DNA of 23,749 nucleotides from DATJJW01 sp035491935 (GCA_035491935.1 DATJJW010000123.1:1-23749); one strand, 5' to 3'; shown: positions 1-8,837, counted from the first letter of the stretch. A program made the numbers and translations. The notes: a model not told the origin generated them from the sequence alone.

Positions 1-2
1 AG

Positions 3-251
3 CGCGCGGACGCCGCCATGTACGAAGCCAAGCGCGCTGCCGATAGGGAACGCCGCTACGTCGTCGTGGCAGCGGGTGCGCCCGTGGTCACGACGCCCGC
101 CAACGGCACCGACACGCTCCATAACGCCGTCAACGGCAACACCGCCAACGGTGCCCGATCACGTTCGGCCGATACCCATGTGCGCCGTGCCCATCGCGAC
201 AATCTGGTCAAGGCCACGCAACGGACGCAAAGCTACTTCGATCACTCCTAA
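3..251 (+). CDS. GGDEF-domain protein (diguanylate cyclase type), C-terminal fragment
   Basis: Only the last 82 codons lie in the window; the gene begins upstream. The first visible residues, RADAAMYEAKRAADRERR, match the conserved end of GGDEF domains (ADxAMYxAKxxGR), the last helix of the diguanylate cyclase fold that makes cyclic di-GMP. The catalytic GG(D/E)EF loop is outside the window, so activity cannot be judged. After the domain comes a tail of about 60 residues, rich in Ala, Asn, Thr and Arg, with no recognisable motif; it is longer than usual for this family and probably disordered. The stop is TAA at 249-251. The DUF2336 gene follows on the same strand after 54 bases. Confidence 0.75.
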   Translation, partial: RADAAMYEAKRAADRERRYVVVAAGAPVVTTPANGTDTLHNAVNGNTANGARSRSADTHVRRAHRDNLVKATQRTQSYFDHS

Positions 252-289
252 TTTCCGTCAAGCACTTTTCAATGAGGAGGCACATCGCC

Positions 290-331
290 ATGTGCCCAAA
301 AGACCATGAACACCGAGACCGCCCCCACTAA
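290..331 (+). other. 13-codon leader ORF with a strong ribosome site, overlapping the DUF2336 start
   Basis: GAGGAGG at 274-280 is the best ribosome-binding site in this gap. It sits 9 bases before ATG 290, which opens a 13-codon frame (MCPKDHEHRDRPH) ending at TAA 329-331. The DUF2336 ATG at 306 lies inside this mini-ORF in another frame. It could couple translation of the DUF2336 gene, or be an accident of a ribosome site placed too far upstream. I see no codon-level evidence of selection on the peptide. Confidence 0.3.
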
Positions 332-1598
332 CCTGCAGGGCGTCATCGACTACGAGGAAGCCAAGCGGCTCATCGTCAGCGCCGACCCTGTGGATCGGCG
401 CCGGGTGGCGGCTGACCCGCACGCACGGGCCGAAATGCTGTTCTATCTGGCATCGGACTCCGACCCCGACGTCCGCAAGCTGCTGGCGGGCAATGCCGCC
501 ACACCGGCCAAGGCCGACCTGCTGCTGATCGAGGACGAGGACGAGACGGTGCGCGTGGCGCTGGCCGCCAAGATCTCGCAGTTGGCGCCGACCCTGTCCG
601 AACGCGAAACCAACCGGCTGCAGCAGCTCACCTACGAAACGCTGGAGAAGCTGGTCCGCGACCAGACGGTGCGCATCCGCCAGATCGTTGCCGATACGCT
701 GGCGCATATGCCTGAAGCGCCGGTCGAGATCATCCAGCGCCTGGCCCGCGATCCGGAGATCGCGGTCGCCGGCCCGCCGCTGCAATATTCGCCGCTGCTG
801 ACCGAAGATGACCTGATCGACATCCTCAGCCATGTCAGCACGCCGGGCGCGGCCTCCGCCATCGCGCGGCGCCAGCACCTCTCGCCTGCCGTCGCCGACG
901 TCATCGGTGGGGGCGAGGATGTCGACGCCATCACGGCGCTTCTGGAAAATCCGAGCGCGCAGATCCGCGAGGACACGCTCGACCGGCTGATCGAGCGTGC
1001 CCCGGCCCAGCTCGCCTGGCATCGTCCCTTGACCACACGGCCCGTCCTGTCTGAGCGCGCGATCTGCAAGCTCGCGCAATTCGTCGCCAAGGACATGCTG
1101 GATACGCTGCAACAGCGCACCGGCCTCTCCGCCAATACCCGGCAGGAGCTGGAGGCCCAGGTCAGCCGCCGCCTGAGCGTGCCGGGCACCGCGGCCGCCG
1201 CACCCCCCGCAGCGGCAGCACCTGCGCCCAGCCTCGACGAGGCGGTGCAGAAAGCGGCCGTGCTGGCATCCAAGGGGCAGTTGACCGAAACCCTGATCTC
1301 CGAGGCGGTCGACGAGAACCAGCAGCATATGGTCATCGCCGGGCTGGCCCAGCTCAGCGGCCTGGAGACCGCGGTCGTCGGCAAGATCCTGCACTCCAAC
1401 AGCGCCAAGGGCATCACCGCGCTGATCTGGCGCGCGGAGCTCTCGATGCGGCTGGCGACCAAGCTGCAGATCCGCATGGCGCATATGTCCGGCAACGCCG
1501 TGCTCTACGCCAAACCCGATGGCAGCTTCCCGCTGGCCGCCAGCGCCATGGAGTGGCAGATCGAGTTCTTCGTGAATCTGGTCGCCGCAGACGGCTAG
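306..1598 (+). CDS. DUF2336 domain-containing protein
   Basis: This is a 430-residue soluble protein with no signal peptide or membrane segment. The N-terminal half is built of helical pairs with HEAT-like spacing (for example DSDPDVRKLLAGNAATPAKADLLL and EDETVRVALAAKISQLAPTL). This layout is typical of DUF2336, a mostly alphaproteobacterial family of unknown biochemical function. An Ala/Pro linker near residues 298-311 separates it from a helical C-terminal part. In frame, ATG 306 is the only start after the stop at 273-275, yet the strong ribosome site (274-280) is about 25 bases upstream, so the start context is odd. The neighbours are a GGDEF protein upstream and argG downstream. The family is sure; no specific role can be given. 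Confidence 0.85.
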   Translation: MNTETAPTNLQGVIDYEEAKRLIVSADPVDRRRVAADPHARAEMLFYLASDSDPDVRKLLAGNAATPAKADLLLIEDEDETVRVALAAKISQLAPTLSERETNRLQQLTYETLEKLVRDQTVRIRQIVADTLAHMPEAPVEIIQRLARDPEIAVAGPPLQYSPLLTEDDLIDILSHVSTPGAASAIARRQHLSPAVADVIGGGEDVDAITALLENPSAQIREDTLDRLIERAPAQLAWHRPLTTRPVLSERAICKLAQFVAKDMLDTLQQRTGLSANTRQELEAQVSRRLSVPGTAAAAPPAAAAPAPSLDEAVQKAAVLASKGQLTETLISEAVDENQQHMVIAGLAQLSGLETAVVGKILHSNSAKGITALIWRAELSMRLATKLQIRMAHMSGNAVLYAKPDGSFPLAASAMEWQIEFFVNLVAADG

Positions 1599-1654
1599 TT
1601 CGGACGGCCGAAGCCCGCCCAAGCGGGTCAAGGCTGCCGCGCGCGCGAGGCGTC

Positions 1655-1682
1655 TTGCCGCAACGGGCGCTTTGCCTATACT
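1655..1682 (+). promoter_or_regulatory. Candidate sigma-70-type promoter of argG
   Basis: TTGCCG (1655-1660) and TATACT (1677-1682) are separated by 16 bases. Transcription would start near 1689, giving a leader of about 15-30 bases before the argG start. The -10 box matches the consensus well and the -35 box moderately. Prediction by eye only. Confidence 0.4.
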
Positions 1683-1717
1683 GCCGGGCTTTCTTCGCCC
1701 CTATGGATACCGGCATC

Positions 1718-2926
<1,209 letters not shown>

Positions 2927-2937
2927 TCGGTACAGGC

Positions 2938-2943
2938 AGGAGG
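2938..2943 (+). promoter_or_regulatory. Ribosome-binding site supporting a GTG start
   Basis: AGGAGG lies 9 bases before GTG 2953. It supports this GTG as the start of the EamA-family gene over the later in-frame ATG at 3001, which would remove the first transmembrane segment. Confidence 0.7.
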
Positions 2944-2952
2944 GAGACCAGG

Positions 2953-3390
2953 GTGCGCTCCCTCCTCGCTTCCTGGCAGTTCTGGGCGGTGGGTTCGGCA
3001 ATGTTCGCCGCGCTTACCGCGATCTTCGCCAAGGTCGGCGTCGAGAATGTCAGCGCCGACTTCGCGACCTTCATCCGCACCATCGTGATATTGGGCGTGG
3101 TCGCGCTCCTCCTGGCAGCGACCGGGGGCTGGCAGGCGCCGGGCGCGATCTCGGCGCGGACCTATGTCTTCCTGGTGCTTTCCGGCATTGCCACCGGCGC
3201 CTCGTGGCTGTGCTATTTCCGCGCGCTGAAGCTGGGCGAGGCCGCGCGGGTCGCCCCCATCGACAAGCTGAGCGTCGTCATGGTTGCGGTCTTCGGCGCG
3301 ATCTTCCTCGGCGAACGCCTCAGCCTGCCCAACTGGCTGGGCGTGGCCCTCATCGCCGTCGGCGCGTTGCTGGTGGCGTATAAGGGGTGA
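2953..3390 (+). CDS. Short EamA/DMT-family membrane transporter (single domain)
   Basis: This 145-residue protein has about five hydrophobic segments: near residues 8-27, 38-58, 70-90, 95-117 (partly amphipathic) and 122-142. It matches one EamA repeat, including the C-terminal pattern APIDKLSVVMVAVFGAIFLGERLSLPNWLGVALIAVGALLVAYKG. Typical drug/metabolite transporters have two such repeats in about 300 residues. Single-repeat members of this size exist and probably act as dimers, so this need not be a truncation. The substrate is unknown. The start is GTG with an excellent ribosome site. The gene follows argG after 26 bases and ends 4 bases before the hydrolase gene, so the three may be co-transcribed. 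Confidence 0.85.
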   Translation: MRSLLASWQFWAVGSAMFAALTAIFAKVGVENVSADFATFIRTIVILGVVALLLAATGGWQAPGAISARTYVFLVLSGIATGASWLCYFRALKLGEAARVAPIDKLSVVMVAVFGAIFLGERLSLPNWLGVALIAVGALLVAYKG

Positions 3391-3394
3391 AACG

Positions 3395-4174
3395 ATGTGC
3401 AGCTTGCCAGCCGGCCTCGCCGCCCTGCTCTGCCTGTTCGGCGCAACCTCGGCCATCGCCGACAGCCCGGCGACGGTTCATGACCTGACCATCGCAGGAT
3501 CCAAGCAGCGCCTGATCTACCTGACGCCGCCTTCACCCCGCGCAACCGTGATCATGTTCTCCGGCGGCGGCGGCCGGCTCGACATCCTGGATGACGGCCG
3601 ACCGAGATATGGCGGCAATTTCCTGGTCCGCACCCGCACGCAATGGCTGGCGCAGGGTTTTGCCGTGGTCATTCCCGATGCGCTCGATGGCGAGCCCATG
3701 CTGGGCCAGCGCAGTACCGTCGGATATGCCAAGGTCATCGCCGCGCTTGTGGCCTTCGCCCACGCTCAGAACCCGGCGCCGATCTTCCTGGTCGGCACCA
3801 GCCAAGGTTCGACCGCGGCGATGAATGGCGGCGCACATCAGCCAGCCGGCAGTATCAAGGGGATCGTGCTGACGGAATCGGTGACGCAGCGCAATGCCAG
3901 TGACGAAACGGTGTTCGACGCCGATCCCGGCAAAGTCACCGTACCGGCGCTCATCGTCGCCAACAGCAACGATGGCTGCAGCGTGGCGCCGCCGGCCGAC
4001 GCCTCACGCATCGCCGGCAGCCTCGACCATTCGGCCAAGGTGGATATCCTCACCGTCTCCGGCGGCACTCACAAAGGCGATGAATGCGGCCCCTTCTCGC
4101 CCCATGGTTATTACGGCATCGAAGCCGAAACGATCGCGCCGATCGCCCAATGGATCGACGCGCATAGCCGCTGA
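3395..4174 (+). CDS. Exported alpha/beta-hydrolase fold protein
   Basis: A 259-residue protein with a signal peptide (hydrophobic core LAALLCLFGATSAIA, cleavage probably after residue 22). The alpha/beta-hydrolase fold is indicated by VIMFSGGGG (53-60, oxyanion region) and the nucleophile elbow GTSQG (134-138) with Ser136. The likely acid is Asp193 in NSNDGC and the likely base is His226 in GGTHKGDE; His237 is an alternative. Cys195 and Cys231 could form a disulfide in the periplasm. The substrate cannot be inferred. ATG 3395 is 4 bases after the EamA stop, with AAGGGG at 3382-3387 as ribosome site. A longer frame from 3284 would overlap the EamA gene and lose the signal peptide position, so it is not preferred. 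Confidence 0.8.
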   Translation: MCSLPAGLAALLCLFGATSAIADSPATVHDLTIAGSKQRLIYLTPPSPRATVIMFSGGGGRLDILDDGRPRYGGNFLVRTRTQWLAQGFAVVIPDALDGEPMLGQRSTVGYAKVIAALVAFAHAQNPAPIFLVGTSQGSTAAMNGGAHQPAGSIKGIVLTESVTQRNASDETVFDADPGKVTVPALIVANSNDGCSVAPPADASRIAGSLDHSAKVDILTVSGGTHKGDECGPFSPHGYYGIEAETIAPIAQWIDAHSR

Positions 4175-4194
4175 GTGAAAGGGCCCTGTGGCAA

Positions 4195-4485
4195 CTACAC
4201 CAAGTAGCGCAGCGCCAGGTAGCGGATCTCGTCGCGGATGAAATAGATCAGCAGGAACAGGACCAGGAAGGACAGGTCCAGCCCGCCGACATTGGGCACG
4301 AAACGGCGGATGGGGCGCAGCGCCGGCTCGGTCAGGCGATAGGTCACGTCGCCGATCATCTGGACCGCGCGATTGTAGCGGTTGACCACGCCGAAGACGA
4401 GCAGCCAGCTCAGGATTGCCTGGACGACCAGGACGAACAGGTAGAGCCCGAGAACGGTATCGATGAGGTCCAGAATGGGCAGCAT
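4195..4485 (-). CDS. YggT-family integral membrane protein
   Basis: A 96-residue protein of the YggT family (Pfam YGGT). It has two hydrophobic segments, about residues 8-32 and 69-86, separated by the conserved amphipathic loop VTYRLTEPALRPIRRFVPNVGGLDLS, the family hallmark (TEPxLxPIRRxxPxxxGxDxS). Members are implicated in osmotic tolerance and cell envelope or division functions; the biochemistry is unsettled. It lies downstream of btaB on the same strand with a 120-base gap, so it may have its own promoter. It faces the hydrolase gene tail to tail with a 20-base gap. Confidence 0.93.
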   Translation of the reverse strand: MLPILDLIDTVLGLYLFVLVVQAILSWLLVFGVVNRYNRAVQMIGDVTYRLTEPALRPIRRFVPNVGGLDLSFLVLFLLIYFIRDEIRYLALRYLV

Positions 4486-4605
4486 GGTCTCGTACTTGCG
4501 AAGTGTGGCCTTGGCGGGACGTGGCCGAAGGCGCCGGGGCGCTGGACCCTATCGTCGGACGCGGTTTTTCGCAAGATGCTGGGCCATCCAATGGCCAGTA
4601 TCAGC

Positions 4606-5259
4606 TCAGATCGGCTTCTTCAGCAGGATGATATAGGCGTAGCCGTCCATCACATCCTCGATGCGCGCCACCCCTTGGCGGCACATCAACCCACGCTGGA
4701 TCTCAGGTCTCGGATGCACGCTGAACAGCTTCAGCCAATTGAGCAGGATGACGCGTCGCCAGGGCGCGACATTCGCCTGATCGGCGAAATCGACGATGCC
4801 GAGCGTGCCGCCCGGCGCCAGCAGTTCCCAGGCGCGTTCGACCGCCGGCTGCCAATCGGGGATCATCGAGAGCACATAGGAGAAATAGATCACGTCGAAA
4901 TCGGGCCGTCCGAACAGGGCCTCGGCATCGAGTCCCTGGGCGGTCGCCTGGGCCAGCGCCACATGCCGGTCGCCGGCCATGCGCCGGGCTGTCGCCAGCA
5001 TCTCGGCCGAGATATCCATGCCGTGGAGCTCGGCCCCCGGGCGCATGCGGCCCAGCTTCAGCAGGTTGCGGCCGGTGCCGCAGCCCATCTCCAGCACCGG
5101 GGTCCCCGCCTCGACCGGCAGCAGCTGGAGCAGCCGGTCGCGGCCGAAGAGGTAGAATTTCCGCGTCAGGTCATAGATGTGCCGCTGATAGCGGTACATC
5201 GCATCCATGCGATGCGCGGCATCGCTCGCTGTCGCTTGCGCCTCCACGAGCGATGCCAT
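4606..5259 (-). CDS. btaB: S-adenosylmethionine-dependent N-methyltransferase, BtaB-like (betaine lipid synthesis)
   Basis: This class I methyltransferase is expected to add three methyl groups to the homoserine head group made by BtaA, giving the phosphorus-free membrane lipid DGTS. With the ATG at 5259 it has 217 residues, close to known BtaB proteins. It shows SAM motif I VLEMGCGTG (55-63), acidic motif II HGMDIS (79-84) and a motif IV region FDVIYFSYVLSMIPDW (121-136). The N-terminal MYRYQRHIYDLTRKFYLFGRDRLL is typical of BtaB. The longer frame to 5379 overlaps btaA by over 100 bases and begins with Arg/Ser-rich non-conserved sequence, so 5259 is preferred; it lies 10 bases after the btaA stop. 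Assignment rests on the methyltransferase motifs plus pairing with btaA. Confidence 0.88.
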   Translation of the reverse strand: MASLVEAQATASDAAHRMDAMYRYQRHIYDLTRKFYLFGRDRLLQLLPVEAGTPVLEMGCGTGRNLLKLGRMRPGAELHGMDISAEMLATARRMAGDRHVALAQATAQGLDAEALFGRPDFDVIYFSYVLSMIPDWQPAVERAWELLAPGGTLGIVDFADQANVAPWRRVILLNWLKLFSVHPRPEIQRGLMCRQGVARIEDVMDGYAYIILLKKPI

Positions 5260-5269
5260 GGCTTCGGCC

Positions 5270-6493
5270 TCAGTCGCGGCTGTAGAGGTGGAAGCCGCCA
5301 TAGATCGCCGACCGGTCACGCTTGAAGAACTCCTGCGATTCCTCGGTGTGGTAGGTCCAACCGTCCAACGCCTCGTCATTGAGCAGCATCGGCAGCACGC
5401 TCTTGGAGCCGCCGGTGCGGAAGATCACCCGTGCGCCCGGCCGTGCGGTGCGGCGGATCTGCGCCCACAAGGAACCCATGGTGCGGCGGTCCATCCAATC
5501 AACGCTATCGAGCAGGACATAGCGGTCGAGGCTGCCGGCCGGCTCGTCAGCCAGGTAGTCGGTCATCAACATGCAGCGCGTCTGGACGCGGCCCAGGCGC
5601 GAGCGGATCGCCTCGAAGCTGTCGGCCTGCAGATAGGGCGGCGTGGCCCGACGCTGTTCGACATCGTAATGCCGGCCGAAGGCCTGCCAGGCGAAGTAGT
5701 TCTCCGACAGATCGAAGTCGCAGGCGAGACGGCGCACACGCTCCTGGCAGAGCGCCGCCAGATCGCCATTGGCGTCGTCCTTGAGGCTGGCGAACTGGTT
5801 TGGCGGGATGCCGAGGCTATAGTGCAGGATCGGCTGGCCGGCGAGCAGCTTGACCAGCTTGCGATCGAACAGCGGCTCGATCTCGCGCTCATAGATCGCG
5901 CGCTGCTCTTCCAGCGAGCGCGCCTGCATCAGCTTCGAGACGTCGCGACCGCCGATCTTGCCGAAGGCATGCAGGAAGCCGATGAAGCGGCCAAGCAGCG
6001 CCTTGCGATAGAAGCCGGTCTTGAAGAATTCGATACGCTGGCGGCCGAGAAGCGAGCGATGCTCCCAGAAGCGGCGGCTGTCCTCGTCCAGATGCGGCGC
6101 GATATGGCTGAAATAGAGATCGACATTGGCCTGGTCGCGCGCCACGCCGAAGAAACGGAAGAAGCTCTCATAATCCGGCAGGTGCGCCATGGCCGCGAGC
6201 TTGAGGCGGGTGAGCGCGATATGGGCGGGGTTGAGATCGACCGCCGTGATGCGCTCAGGATCGGCACCCAGGTAGTTCAGCACGTTGCAGCCGCCAGATG
6301 CGATGGTCACCACGCGGCTGTTGGCATCAAGCTGCAAAGCGTCCAGATCGACCGCCGGATCTTCCCAGATCTGGTTGTAGACGAAGCGTGCGAACCACAC
6401 CGCGAACAGCCGGTCGAGCATCGCCTGCTTACGGCCTGGAAGCTCGCGAAACACCGCCTGCTTGATCGCAGCGCCGGCACGGAAAGCCGTCAT
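5270..6493 (-). CDS. btaA: S-adenosylmethionine:diacylglycerol 3-amino-3-carboxypropyltransferase (DUF3419)
   Basis: BtaA transfers the 3-amino-3-carboxypropyl group of SAM to diacylglycerol, making diacylglyceryl-homoserine, the first step of DGTS synthesis at the cytoplasmic membrane. The 407-residue product matches the DUF3419/BtaA family in length. Seen motifs are YNQIWEDP (39-46), the SAM-binding strand-loop VVTIASGGCNVLNYL (61-75), AVDLNPAH (84-91) and, near the C-terminus, LLDSVDWM and ARVIFRTGG. ATG 6493 is preceded by AGGGGG (minus strand, 6499-6504). btaB follows after 10 bases, so the two form an operon. In other bacteria DGTS replaces phospholipids when phosphate is scarce; a classical Pho box was not found here, but a nested dyad sits next to the ribosome site. 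Confidence 0.92.
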   Translation of the reverse strand: MTAFRAGAAIKQAVFRELPGRKQAMLDRLFAVWFARFVYNQIWEDPAVDLDALQLDANSRVVTIASGGCNVLNYLGADPERITAVDLNPAHIALTRLKLAAMAHLPDYESFFRFFGVARDQANVDLYFSHIAPHLDEDSRRFWEHRSLLGRQRIEFFKTGFYRKALLGRFIGFLHAFGKIGGRDVSKLMQARSLEEQRAIYEREIEPLFDRKLVKLLAGQPILHYSLGIPPNQFASLKDDANGDLAALCQERVRRLACDFDLSENYFAWQAFGRHYDVEQRRATPPYLQADSFEAIRSRLGRVQTRCMLMTDYLADEPAGSLDRYVLLDSVDWMDRRTMGSLWAQIRRTARPGARVIFRTGGSKSVLPMLLNDEALDGWTYHTEESQEFFKRDRSAIYGGFHLYSRD

Positions 6494-6505
6494 GAACGCC
6501 CCCTA

Positions 6506-6553
6506 ACCCTGTCCTTGAAGAACTGTCATAGACAGATTGCGTTAGGACAGGGT
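6506..6553 (-). promoter_or_regulatory. Nested inverted repeat in the btaAB leader
   Basis: Outer arms ACCCTGTCCT (6506-6515) and AGGACAGGGT (6544-6553) are perfect complements over 10 bases. Inside them, on almost the same centre, lie CTGTC (6523-6527) and GACAG (6531-6535) around ATA. On the mRNA strand the 3' outer arm ends two bases before the AGGGGG ribosome site of btaA. It could be an operator with two symmetric half-site pairs (all CTGTC-like) or an RNA hairpin acting on translation. The CTGTC units are spaced 14-15 bases apart, not the 11 of a PhoB box. Confidence 0.55.
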
Positions 6554-6646
6554 GGGCGCGAGGTCCATTCTAAACCGTAAATGTCCGCATAAATTCACCG
6601 AGCCGAAATAGATCGGTTACGGCGCAGAAATAAAACGGACACGAAC

Positions 6647-7462
6647 TTACAATGAAAATGCCAAAACCGCCGCACCAAGCAGCCAACAATAGACGGCGAA
6701 GGGCAGCATGGCATTGAATTCCTGACGCCGGAACCAGGTCATCAGGGCCCAGACGCTCAAGAATGCCACGACTCCGGCGATGACGCCGCCGAACAGCGCG
6801 GTCACGAACATGTCGCCGATGCCGCCATGCAGCAGCTTCGGTATCTCCAGCACGGAGGCGCCGAGGATGATCGGCGTCGCCAGCAGCATCGAGAAGCGGG
6901 CGGATTCGACGTGGCTCAAGCCCACCCAGAATCCGGCGATCATGCTGGCGCCGGAACGCGAGAATCCGGGCACCAGGGCCAGCGACTGCGCGCATCCCAC
7001 CAGCAGCGCGTCGATGTAGCCGATATGCTCGATACCCTTGGTGCCGCGCCGGACTCTCTCGCCCAGATACAGCATCACCCCGTTGACGATGAGGAAGATC
7101 GCCGCGGAGATGGCACTGGCGAACAGCCGGGTCAACGGCTTCTCCAGGGCAAAGCCGATGATGACGGCAGGGATAGTGCCGACGATGACGCGCAACAGCA
7201 CCTGACGCTGGATCTGAGCGCGCGAATCGACCAGCGAAGCCGCGAAATCGCACCAATCGCGCCAGAAATAGACGATCAGCGCCGCCGCCGTGCCCAGATG
7301 CAGCATGACGACGAAGGGCAGGAAATGCGTCTTGAGGAATTCCGGTGGCAGGTTCCAGTGGAAGATGAACGGTGTCAGTACCGCATGGGCGACACTGCTG
7401 ACCGGGAAGAGTTCTGTGATACCTTGAATGATCGCCAGAAGCAGCGTCTGTACGAAAGTCAT
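6647..7462 (-). CDS. uppP: Undecaprenyl-diphosphate phosphatase (BacA/UppP type)
   Basis: This integral membrane enzyme dephosphorylates undecaprenyl diphosphate, recycling the lipid carrier for peptidoglycan and other envelope polymers. The protein has 271 residues and about eight hydrophobic segments. Both catalytic signatures are present: QGITELFPVSSVAH (13-26, with Glu17 and His26) and PGFSRSG (165-171, with Arg169), plus HLGTAAAL near 55-62. The first motif is slightly unusual: the common S(S/T)GH end reads SVAH. The gene lies upstream of btaA on the minus strand with a 153-base gap, so it is probably a separate unit. Confidence 0.95.
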   Translation of the reverse strand: MTFVQTLLLAIIQGITELFPVSSVAHAVLTPFIFHWNLPPEFLKTHFLPFVVMLHLGTAAALIVYFWRDWCDFAASLVDSRAQIQRQVLLRVIVGTIPAVIIGFALEKPLTRLFASAISAAIFLIVNGVMLYLGERVRRGTKGIEHIGYIDALLVGCAQSLALVPGFSRSGASMIAGFWVGLSHVESARFSMLLATPIILGASVLEIPKLLHGGIGDMFVTALFGGVIAGVVAFLSVWALMTWFRRQEFNAMLPFAVYCWLLGAAVLAFSL

Positions 7463-7593
7463 GGAGCCTCGTGTTGGGGGTTCCGTGGACGGCTTAAAGC
7501 CGGTGGCCCTGCATATAAGGGATCACGGATGGCCTGCCTAGCCGAAGTTGCCTCTCAGGACATTGATTCATTTTAACGGAACTTCTGGCCGAA

Positions 7594-8658
7594 TCAGGTA
7601 TTTAGCTTTAGCTCCTCGCGGACATTGCCCTGAGGTGCGACTGCCCTGGGGTGCGTTTCCACGCCTACCGGCTGGCCGCAATGCGGGCAGAAGCCGCCTT
7701 CCCGCCCGTGATCATCCCATCCGAGCCCGTCCCGGCTATTCCCGGCCCGCTGGCCCGCGAGCGCCGCATGGGCGATCTCGCGCGCCTGCTCGACGCCGAC
7801 GCCGAGATCCTGGGCCATGCGCTCGATCTCCACAAGGTCGCTGCGGGTCAGGCGCCGATCCTTGACCCGGCGCGTGATCAGACGGCGATAGCGATCGCGG
7901 CGCAGGCGCAGCTGCTCCATGAAGCTGACGGTCAGGATGCCGGAGAACAGCGCCACGCCACCGATGCCCGATATGGCGACGACACCGCCGAGGACCTTGC
8001 CGAGAGGCGTGACCGGCACGACATCGCCGTAGCCCACCGTCGTCACCGTTTCGAGCGCCCACCACATGGCGGCCGGAATCGAGCCGAAAGCCACTGGCTG
8101 CCGCTCGCTTTCCAGGATGTACATGATGCAGCCGCCGATGACGATGGCCATGATCAGCAGCGAGAGCACGGCCAGGATGGCGCGCGCCTCCTCGCGGAAC
8201 ACATCCCACAACAGGCCGACCGTCGTCGAATAGCGCGTGAGCTTCAGCATGCGCAGCAGGCGTACGAGACGCAGCAGCCGGAGATCATAGCCGATGATGC
8301 CGAGAAACGCCGGCAGCACGGCGATGAGGTCGATGAGCGAGGATGGCCGGATCATGTAGCGCAGCCGGCCCCAGAGCGGATCGCGGAACTCGCCGCTCGA
8401 CCGATCGACCGAGGTCCAGACGCGCGCCACGTATTCCACGCCGAAGACGAGGTTCGATACCCACTCGATGGTATCGAGGAGGGGCGCGTAATCCTGCCGG
8501 ATCCACTCGACCGTCTCCAATATCACCGCGGTGACGCTGACGGTGATCAGCAATGCCAACCCCAGATTGACGATGCGCGCGGCCAGGGTTGAGGAAAAGC
8601 TCTGGTCGAACAGTTCGTTGACCGATTGGCGCCAAAGATGCGGGGATGACGGCTGCAT
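7594..8658 (-). CDS. Voltage-gated-type potassium channel (ion transporter family)
   Basis: A 354-residue membrane protein with six transmembrane segments and a pore loop. The selectivity filter is TTVGYGD (206-212). The S4 voltage-sensor helix has basic residues at every third position (Arg127, 130, 133, 136, Lys139, Arg142), so voltage sensing is plausible. After S6 (about 222-246) comes a basic cytoplasmic stretch (RLRRDRYRRLITRRVKDRR) and a soluble tail with ERMAQDLGVGVEQAREIAHAAL. Near the end is FCPHCGQPV, a single CxxC knuckle; a second pair is absent, so a full zinc ribbon is not formed in one chain. The ribosome site is weak (AGGCG about 13 bases upstream), so the start is less certain than the family. 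Confidence 0.9.
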   Translation of the reverse strand: MQPSSPHLWRQSVNELFDQSFSSTLAARIVNLGLALLITVSVTAVILETVEWIRQDYAPLLDTIEWVSNLVFGVEYVARVWTSVDRSSGEFRDPLWGRLRYMIRPSSLIDLIAVLPAFLGIIGYDLRLLRLVRLLRMLKLTRYSTTVGLLWDVFREEARAILAVLSLLIMAIVIGGCIMYILESERQPVAFGSIPAAMWWALETVTTVGYGDVVPVTPLGKVLGGVVAISGIGGVALFSGILTVSFMEQLRLRRDRYRRLITRRVKDRRLTRSDLVEIERMAQDLGVGVEQAREIAHAALAGQRAGNSRDGLGWDDHGREGGFCPHCGQPVGVETHPRAVAPQGNVREELKLNT

Positions 8659-8722
8659 GTGCGGAACAATCGCCTGTGACGTGACGTCTTATCCCGCAGG
8701 TTGCCTCAACTCTGTCACCAAA

Positions 8723-8751
8723 TCGACAACGTCGTTACGACATCCTAATAT
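8723..8751 (+). promoter_or_regulatory. Candidate sigma-70 promoter with a palindrome in the spacer
   Basis: TCGACA (8723-8728, one mismatch to TTGACA) and TAATAT (8746-8751) are exactly 17 bases apart. The spacer holds a perfect palindrome, GTCGT/ACGAC around one T (8731-8741), placed where a repressor could block polymerase. Transcription would start near 8758, about 80 bases before the methyltransferase-like gene. Confidence 0.45.
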
Positions 8752-8768
8752 CCTGCGGCCCCAATATT

Positions 8769-8796
8769 CTCCGGACCGGTCCCTCCGGACCGATCC
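8769..8796 (+). repeat. 14-bp tandem repeat in the leader of the exported methyltransferase-like gene
   Basis: CTCCGGACCGGTCC (8769-8782) and CTCCGGACCGATCC (8783-8796) are adjacent copies with one difference. The first contains the perfect 10-base palindrome GGACCGGTCC. It lies downstream of the candidate promoter, in the presumed 5' leader. Confidence 0.7.
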
Positions 8797-8837
8797 TCTC
8801 GCCCGCCTCCCGGTCACCCGACAAGAAGGGATAAGCC

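Noticed and set aside
1613..1628. Hairpin between the DUF2336 gene and argG as a terminator
   Set aside because: The stem (GCCCGC/GCGGGT) is short, has no T-tract and lies just before the argG promoter.
258..1631. Minus-strand ORF of 457 codons opposite the DUF2336 gene
   Set aside because: Antisense shadow: no recognisable domain, Arg/Asp/Gln-rich, while the plus-strand product is a clear family member.
6506..6553. PhoB box upstream of btaA
   Set aside because: CTGTC units are present, but spaced 14-15 bases apart instead of 11 and in both orientations; kept only as a dyad of unknown function.
7490..7502. CGGCTTAAAGCCG palindrome between uppP and the channel gene
   Set aside because: A 13-base palindrome without room for a hairpin loop, T-tract or partner sites; too little to call.
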